This document shows, one piece after another, positions 7,026 to 9,863 of a stretch of 9,863 nt of DNA (position 1 is the first letter of the stretch; each line of letters begins with the position of its first letter). The position numbers were made by a program, and so were the translations under genes. The notes beneath the pieces are model-generated. The model had not been told where the DNA came from. It saw only the letters and a list, made by a program, of their open reading frames with translations, and did not search any database. The stretch spans positions 1-9,863 of the forward strand of contig JBPBQO010000011.1 in NCBI GenBank assembly GCA_050954785.1. Reading direction: 5' to 3'. The stretch comes from Lichenicola sp050954785. Its GTDB lineage: Bacteria > Pseudomonadota > Alphaproteobacteria > Acetobacterales > Acetobacteraceae.

Positions 7026-7924
7026 GAGAGCAACCCGGCTTCCCGAAGCAACGCGTCCTGAAAAGTCTTGACCGGGCCGGCATGGACCAGCGCCATGTCG
7101 TTCAGCACGAAGTCCAGCGTCACTCGTCCGGGACGCAGGTGCTGATCGATCTGCCAGACGCGATCGAGGGTATCGGCCGCATGGAACGCCCGGCCTTCCG
7201 GAGATGCCACGTCGGGCAGGATCCGGCGCGCTGTGCGTACTTTGTCGGCGAGTGTCGTGGGCAATTGGTCCAGGCAAAGTGCCGTCGCCCGCTGCATCAT
7301 AGGCTCCAGGTGGTCGCCGAGCAGGATCTCGCCGCTGAATCCGGAGTCCGGCATGAATGCGTTGTGCAGATGGTGCGACAGCGACGCCAGCCACACGGTT
7401 TCAGGATCCGCACCGTACACGGGTGACAGAAGCACACCGTAAAGAGCCACGATCGCGCAATGCTCAGCGTGGTTCTCGGCCGGTTCGAACAACAGGCGCT
7501 GGATGCCTGGGCAGGTCACACCGGCTCGTGGCTGGCAGGCCAGCCGATCGACGAAGTCCGCATCGGCACCGTCCTGATCCGGCTGTGGATCGACGTCCGA
7601 GATCAACGAGACAATTGCATCGGGCAACTCGGCAGAAATTTCCGCCACACCGGCGCGTTGTACCGTGGCTGCATCGACCCGGCCCAACCCCAGTTCACCC
7701 AACGTGGTGACATCGAGATCTCCGAGCCGCGCCGCCGCCAGTAGTTTGAATACGCTCTCGCGCATTGTTTGATCGACGGATCGATTCGCACCGAGTTGAT
7801 GCCAGTCGCGTCGAAACGCACGTTCCGCGATCGAACCTGAGCGCCGTGCTGTCCGGACCCGTTTGAGTTCACCCAACTCCCGCAGCGTCATAAGCAAACC
7901 GGGACGGATTAGTGCATCGATCAA
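7022..7924 (-). CDS. HD-domain-like protein with HD pair read as HN
   Basis: A 300-residue protein and the first sizeable gene of the operon. The part from about 150 to 260 looks like an HD phosphohydrolase domain: H152 and H155 (NHAEHC), then LSHHLHNAF (182-190) where the HD doublet should be, H205 in GDHLEPMM, and D251/D254 in FHAADTLDRV. The doublet is H187-N188, not HD, so catalytic activity is uncertain. Residues 1-140 are mainly helical and match nothing I know. The start is TTG at 7924, supported by GGGAGG four bases upstream; the next in-frame ATG (7891) has no ribosome site. A small peptide frame ends 22 bases ahead, and the methyltransferase overlaps its stop by four bases. It may be regulatory or structural, or a phosphohydrolase for an intermediate. 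The HD assignment rests on motif spacing only. Confidence 0.68.
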   Translation of the reverse strand: MIDALIRPGLLMTLRELGELKRVRTARRSGSIAERAFRRDWHQLGANRSVDQTMRESVFKLLAAARLGDLDVTTLGELGLGRVDAATVQRAGVAEISAELPDAIVSLISDVDPQPDQDGADADFVDRLACQPRAGVTCPGIQRLLFEPAENHAEHCAIVALYGVLLSPVYGADPETVWLASLSHHLHNAFMPDSGFSGEILLGDHLEPMMQRATALCLDQLPTTLADKVRTARRILPDVASPEGRAFHAADTLDRVWQIDQHLRPGRVTLDFVLNDMALVHAGPVKTFQDALLREAGLLS

Positions 7925-7946
7925 AAAACCTCCCAGACGCAGGACG

Positions 7947-8039
7947 TCACAGGTGGTCGCAATCGTTGAACAGGGCGAGAGTTCCTGACCCGTACTGCTT
8001 CGTTTTGTTCACGTTTGCCGTGGCCGGGGTGGGCGGCAT
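7947..8039 (-). CDS. Small peptide, candidate RiPP precursor for the YcaO operon
   Basis: A 30-codon frame, below usual gene-calling limits, whose stop is 22 bases before the HD gene start. The N-terminal half is rich in Pro, Thr, Ala, Asn and Lys with no hydrophobic signal; the C-terminal half is YGSGTLALFNDCDHL, which holds Ser18, Thr20 and a single Cys27, residues that YcaO chemistry can use. In 24 of 30 codons the third base is G or C, as in real genes of this DNA. The same frame is open upstream to an ATG at 8126, but there only 14 of 29 codons are GC-ending, which supports the start at 8039. The Y-x4-L-x2-F spacing vaguely recalls leader motifs of other ribosomal peptides. Weak points: no clear Shine-Dalgarno before 8039, and short frames are common in GC-rich DNA. 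I know no homologue. The precursor role is inference from position and enzymes. Confidence 0.5.
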   Translation of the reverse strand: MPPTPATANVNKTKQYGSGTLALFNDCDHL

Positions 8040-8069
8040 GTCATGACAAGCAGAAGCGAAATCCGCTCG

Positions 8070-8075
8070 ATTATC
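8070..8075 (-). promoter_or_regulatory. Possible -10 element for the YcaO operon
   Basis: GATAAT on the minus strand matches the sigma-70 -10 consensus at five of six positions and lies about 30 bases before the small-peptide ATG at 8039, so transcription could start about 24 bases upstream of it. I see no convincing -35 hexamer at 16-18 bases. This is the best minus-strand candidate in the divergent region, but a weak one. Confidence 0.25.
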
Positions 8076-8328
8076 CACGCCTGGAACAATCGGTCTGGAA
8101 CTCGTCGCGCATGGCGACAGGAACATTTCGATCGCGCAGATGTGCAGTTGCGTCTGGATCGATCTGCTGGATCGGAATGTGAGCAGCCAGACGTTACCGG
8201 CCGTCGCCAGGTTAGATTGCTATCCAAAGCTGGTTCCAGGCCAAATCGGATATACGGCTGCGGTTGGTCGCACCGAGGTTTGCCTGACAGCAGACCGCGG
8301 CACATGTTCACGATCCTGGGGGAAACCA

Positions 8329-8481
8329 ATGATGAAACGGTTGATGTCGATCGCGACGATCCTGGCCGTGCTGGCCGTGGCGGGTTGTGCCTCCTCCGAC
8401 CAGCAGATGCGGAACGATGGTCGTGGCACGGCGGTGAGCGGGCCGTATGTTGGCGGCGGTGGCGGCTATGGGCTCCACTGA
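8329..8481 (+). CDS. Small lipoprotein (50 aa)
   Basis: A 50-residue protein with a complete lipoprotein signal peptide: two Met, Lys3-Arg4, a hydrophobic stretch (8-18) and the lipobox VAGC with the lipidated Cys at residue 20. The mature part is only about 31 residues, polar and then glycine-rich (GPYVGGGGGYGLH at the end), so it is likely a small membrane-anchored periplasmic peptide. ATG at 8329 has GGGGGA five bases upstream, a good ribosome site; the frame is open further upstream but without lipoprotein character. The next gene starts inside its last codons. Small lipoproteins of this kind are common in proteobacteria and usually of unknown function. Its Asp/Gln-free +2 position (Ala21) would favour outer-membrane sorting by the Lol rule. 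Confidence 0.75.
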   Translation: MMKRLMSIATILAVLAVAGCASSDQQMRNDGRGTAVSGPYVGGGGGYGLH

Positions 8482-8965
8482 GAACCTCGCCGGTATCCCG
8501 ATCATCGAGGATGTCTGGTCCTATCCGCGGCCGCCGGCACTTCAACCAGTCGCGCAGCGTGTGCGGATCGTGTTCGGGGGACAGACCATTGCCCTGACCG
8601 ATGCCGCATGGCGCGTGCTCGAGACGTCGCACCCGCCGGTCTATTACCTGCCGCCGTCGGCGTTCGTGGAGGGCGCACTGGAGCTGGCACAGGGGACGAG
8701 CTTCTGTGAATGGAAAGGCCTCGCTCGATACTGGTCCATCCGCTCGGGCGGGCAGTTTGCCGAGCGGGCCGGCTGGAGTTACCCGGAACCCGATCCAGCC
8801 TATGCGGCCTTGCGCGATCATGTGGCGGTCTATGCGGGGGCCATGCAGGCGTGCTTCGTCGGCGACGAGCAGGTGATGCCGCAGCCAGGCGGCTTTTACG
8901 GCGGGTGGGTTACCCGAAATCTCAAAGGGCCGTTCAAGGGCGGACCTGGCAGCATGGGCTGGTAG
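8468..8965 (+). CDS. DUF427-domain protein
   Basis: A 165-residue protein matching the DUF427 family nearly end to end. The conserved blocks are visible in order: WSYPRPPALQPV (17-28), VLETSHPPVYYLPP (50-63), FCEWKGLARYW (79-89), AGWSYPEPDPAY (101-112), ACFVGDEQVMPQPGGFYGGW (128-147) and GPFKGGPGSMGW at the very C-terminus (154-165). Family members are small soluble proteins found widely in bacteria and fungi; no biochemical function is established that I know of. The start is set at ATG 8468, which overlaps the lipoprotein gene by 14 bases; a GTG or similar start at 8447 would add seven residues. The dehydrogenase gene follows five bases after the stop, so the two are likely co-transcribed. 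Nothing links it to the YcaO operon. Confidence 0.9.
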   Translation: MGSTENLAGIPIIEDVWSYPRPPALQPVAQRVRIVFGGQTIALTDAAWRVLETSHPPVYYLPPSAFVEGALELAQGTSFCEWKGLARYWSIRSGGQFAERAGWSYPEPDPAYAALRDHVAVYAGAMQACFVGDEQVMPQPGGFYGGWVTRNLKGPFKGGPGSMGW

Positions 8966-8970
8966 CCGCG

Positions 8971-9720
8971 ATGCGAAGCCTGGAACCCGAAGGTAGCGCG
9001 ATCGTGATCGGCGCCGGTGGCGGCATCGGCGCGGCACTGGTCTCGGCCTTGCTGGAGACGCCGGCATTTTCCTCGGTATGGGCGCTGTCGCGTGCGGGCG
9101 GCCTCGGACGCGACGGCAAGCTTCGGTATGGCCACATCGACGTGGGGGACGAGCTCAGCATCGCGGCCGCAGCCGAACACCTGTCGAACGAGATGGCGAG
9201 TGGGGCGGGTCCGGTCCGACTGGTGATCGTGGCAACCGGTACGCTGCACGGGCAGGGGCTCCAGCCGGAAAAAAGCTATCGAGCGCTCGATGCGGACGCG
9301 CTGATGCAGAGCTATCGGATCAATGCGATCGGGCCCGCTTTGGTTGCCAAGCACATGCTGCCGTTGCTGACCCGGCCTGGCCGCAACGTGTTCGCGGCAC
9401 TCTCGGCGCGGGTCGGAAGCATCGGCGATAACCGCAGCGGCGGCTGGCACAGCTACCGGGCATCGAAGGCGGCACTCAACATGATCCTGCTGAACCTTGC
9501 CATCGAGACACGGCGGCGCGCACCGGAGACGCTGGTCGTCGGGCTGCATCCGGGCACGGTGGATAGCGGCCTGAGCCGGCCGTTCCAGCGCGGCGTCGCC
9601 GAGGATCGGCTGTTCACGCCGGCTTTCTCGGCCGAACGGCTGCTTGCGGTAATCGACGGGCTCGGCGTGGAGGATAACGGGCGGGTGCTGGATTGGTCGG
9701 GGCAGGTGGTGCCACCCTGA
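8971..9720 (+). CDS. Short-chain dehydrogenase/reductase, CsgA-like
   Basis: A 249-residue SDR-family NAD(P)-dependent oxidoreductase. The cofactor loop is VIGAGGGIGAAL (12-23), the NNAG-like position reads VATGTLHG (87-94), the structural Asn is N118 in RINAIGP, and the catalytic YxxxK is Y162-K166 in SYRASKAALN. The Ser-containing segment ALSARVGSIGDNRSGG (143-158) and HPGTVDSGLSRPFQ (193-206) are typical of the branch related to myxobacterial C-factor (CsgA). The ATG at 8971 is five bases after the DUF427 stop; the frame is open further back, but only as a shadow of that gene. There is a weak ribosome site (GGTAG). The substrate is unknown; proteins of this branch are often annotated simply as SDR oxidoreductases. 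Confidence 0.9.
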   Translation: MRSLEPEGSAIVIGAGGGIGAALVSALLETPAFSSVWALSRAGGLGRDGKLRYGHIDVGDELSIAAAAEHLSNEMASGAGPVRLVIVATGTLHGQGLQPEKSYRALDADALMQSYRINAIGPALVAKHMLPLLTRPGRNVFAALSARVGSIGDNRSGGWHSYRASKAALNMILLNLAIETRRRAPETLVVGLHPGTVDSGLSRPFQRGVAEDRLFTPAFSAERLLAVIDGLGVEDNGRVLDWSGQVVPP

Positions 9721-9729
9721 ACAGGGTGG
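9712..9729. terminator. GC-rich inverted repeat between convergent stops, possible bidirectional terminator
   Basis: CCACCCTG-AA-CAGGGTGG is a perfect 8-bp inverted repeat with a two-base centre (in RNA, a seven-pair stem with a four-base loop). It overlaps the stop codon of the dehydrogenase and ends one base before the stop of the convergent DUF1345 gene. There is no T-run on either side, so it is not a classical intrinsic terminator. Confidence 0.4.
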
Positions 9730-9730
9730 T

Positions 9731-9863
9731 TCAACTGGCGAGGGAGGCCGCAATATTGACGCCCAGCGCAATCACCGCGGTGTTGAACAGGTAGGCCACC
9801 ATCGAGTGAGCCAACACCAGCTTGCGCATCGACGCCGTCTGCGTGGAGACGTCGCTGACCTGG
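9731..9863 (-). CDS. DUF1345 membrane protein, C-terminal 43 residues only
   Basis: The C-terminal end of a protein whose start lies beyond the right edge. The visible residues begin QVSDVSTQTASMRKLVLAHS and continue into one hydrophobic segment (MVAYLFNTAVIALGVNIAA), ending ASLAS before a TGA at 9731-9733. The pattern of an RK-L-x-LxHS turn followed by FNTxxIALxVNIAA is what I know from the end of DUF1345 proteins, small polytopic inner-membrane proteins of about 220 residues with unknown function. The gene converges on the dehydrogenase, with ten bases between the stops, part of which forms an inverted repeat. The assignment rests on this short tail only. Confidence 0.65.
   Translation of the reverse strand, partial: QVSDVSTQTASMRKLVLAHSMVAYLFNTAVIALGVNIAASLAS

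Larger units (their letters stand above)
7925..8328. other. Divergent intergenic region, 404 bp
   Basis: This stretch separates the minus-strand YcaO operon from the plus-strand lipoprotein gene and must hold promoters for both. On the minus strand it contains the 30-codon peptide frame (7947-8039) and a possible -10 element (8070-8075). On the plus strand TATACG at 8251-8256 resembles a -10 box, but it has no -35 partner and is about 75 bases before the lipoprotein ATG. CTGGATCG occurs twice (about 8154 and 8168). A plus-strand open frame from 8043 has unbiased third positions and matches nothing. I see no riboswitch, terminator or tRNA here. Confidence 0.6.

Noticed and set aside
8104..8118. 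Inverted repeat GTCGC-GCATG-GCGAC in the divergent region
   Set aside because: A five-base stem is expected by chance in DNA this rich in GC; no other operator-like feature accompanies it.
7947..8126. 59-residue version of the small peptide starting at ATG 8126 on the minus strand
   Set aside because: The extra 29 codons show no GC bias at third positions (14 of 29) and there is no ribosome site before 8126, so the shorter start at 8039 is preferred. The longer form cannot be excluded.
8043..8597. Plus-strand open frame in the divergent region running into the DUF427 gene
   Set aside because: Third positions are not biased, it overlaps two better genes in another frame, and the product matches no family.
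8009..9067. 352-codon minus-strand open frame opposite the lipoprotein, DUF427 and dehydrogenase genes
   Set aside because: It is antisense to three well-supported genes and its product is Arg/Pro/Ser-rich, typical of a GC-rich shadow.

Overview
The window is high-GC DNA (roughly two thirds G+C) with dense, tightly packed genes. It most likely comes from a proteobacterium: there is a lipoprotein, a DUF427 protein, a CsgA-like short-chain dehydrogenase and a DUF1345 membrane protein. I cannot decide the class from the sequence alone. No tRNA, rRNA, CRISPR array, transposase or insertion-sequence end was recognised.

Left and centre (1 to about 8040, minus strand, read right to left): one long operon that runs off the left edge. 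Its recognisable genes, in transcription order, are an HD-domain-like protein with an altered HD pair (7022-7924), a SAM methyltransferase (5898-7025), a Gfo/Idh/MocA oxidoreductase (4894-5898), a zinc-ribbon metallo-beta-lactamase-fold protein (4058-4903), a YcaO-domain protein (2526-4061), a xylose-isomerase-like TIM barrel (1718-2548), a GT4 glycosyltransferase (492-1721) and a PIG-L/LmbE-type deacetylase (1-495, cut by the edge). Every junction between these eight genes overlaps by 1 to 23 bases, so they are almost certainly co-transcribed and translationally coupled. Just ahead of the first gene lies a small unlisted reading frame (7947-8039, 30 codons). Its peptide ends in YGSGTLALFNDCDHL and its codon third positions are GC-rich, unlike the DNA just upstream of it. 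It is a candidate precursor peptide.

Taken together this looks like a biosynthetic cluster. YcaO enzymes activate backbone amides of peptides (azoline or thioamide formation), and the methyltransferase, oxidoreductase, TIM barrel, glycosyltransferase and deacetylase would supply methyl and sugar decoration. The GT4 plus PIG-L pair has the same logic as MshA/MshB (mycothiol) and BshA/BshB (bacillithiol): transfer of GlcNAc, then deacetylation. I do not recognise this gene set as a described pathway. The product and the peptide's role are inference.

Right part (8329-9720, plus strand): a 50-residue lipoprotein, a DUF427 protein overlapping it, and a short-chain dehydrogenase five bases further on. 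These look like ordinary accessory genes unrelated to the cluster. At the right edge the C-terminus of a DUF1345 membrane protein (9731-9863, minus) converges on the dehydrogenase, with an 8-bp GC-rich inverted repeat between the two stops. The 404-bp divergent region 7925-8328 separates the cluster from the plus-strand genes and should hold both promoters.
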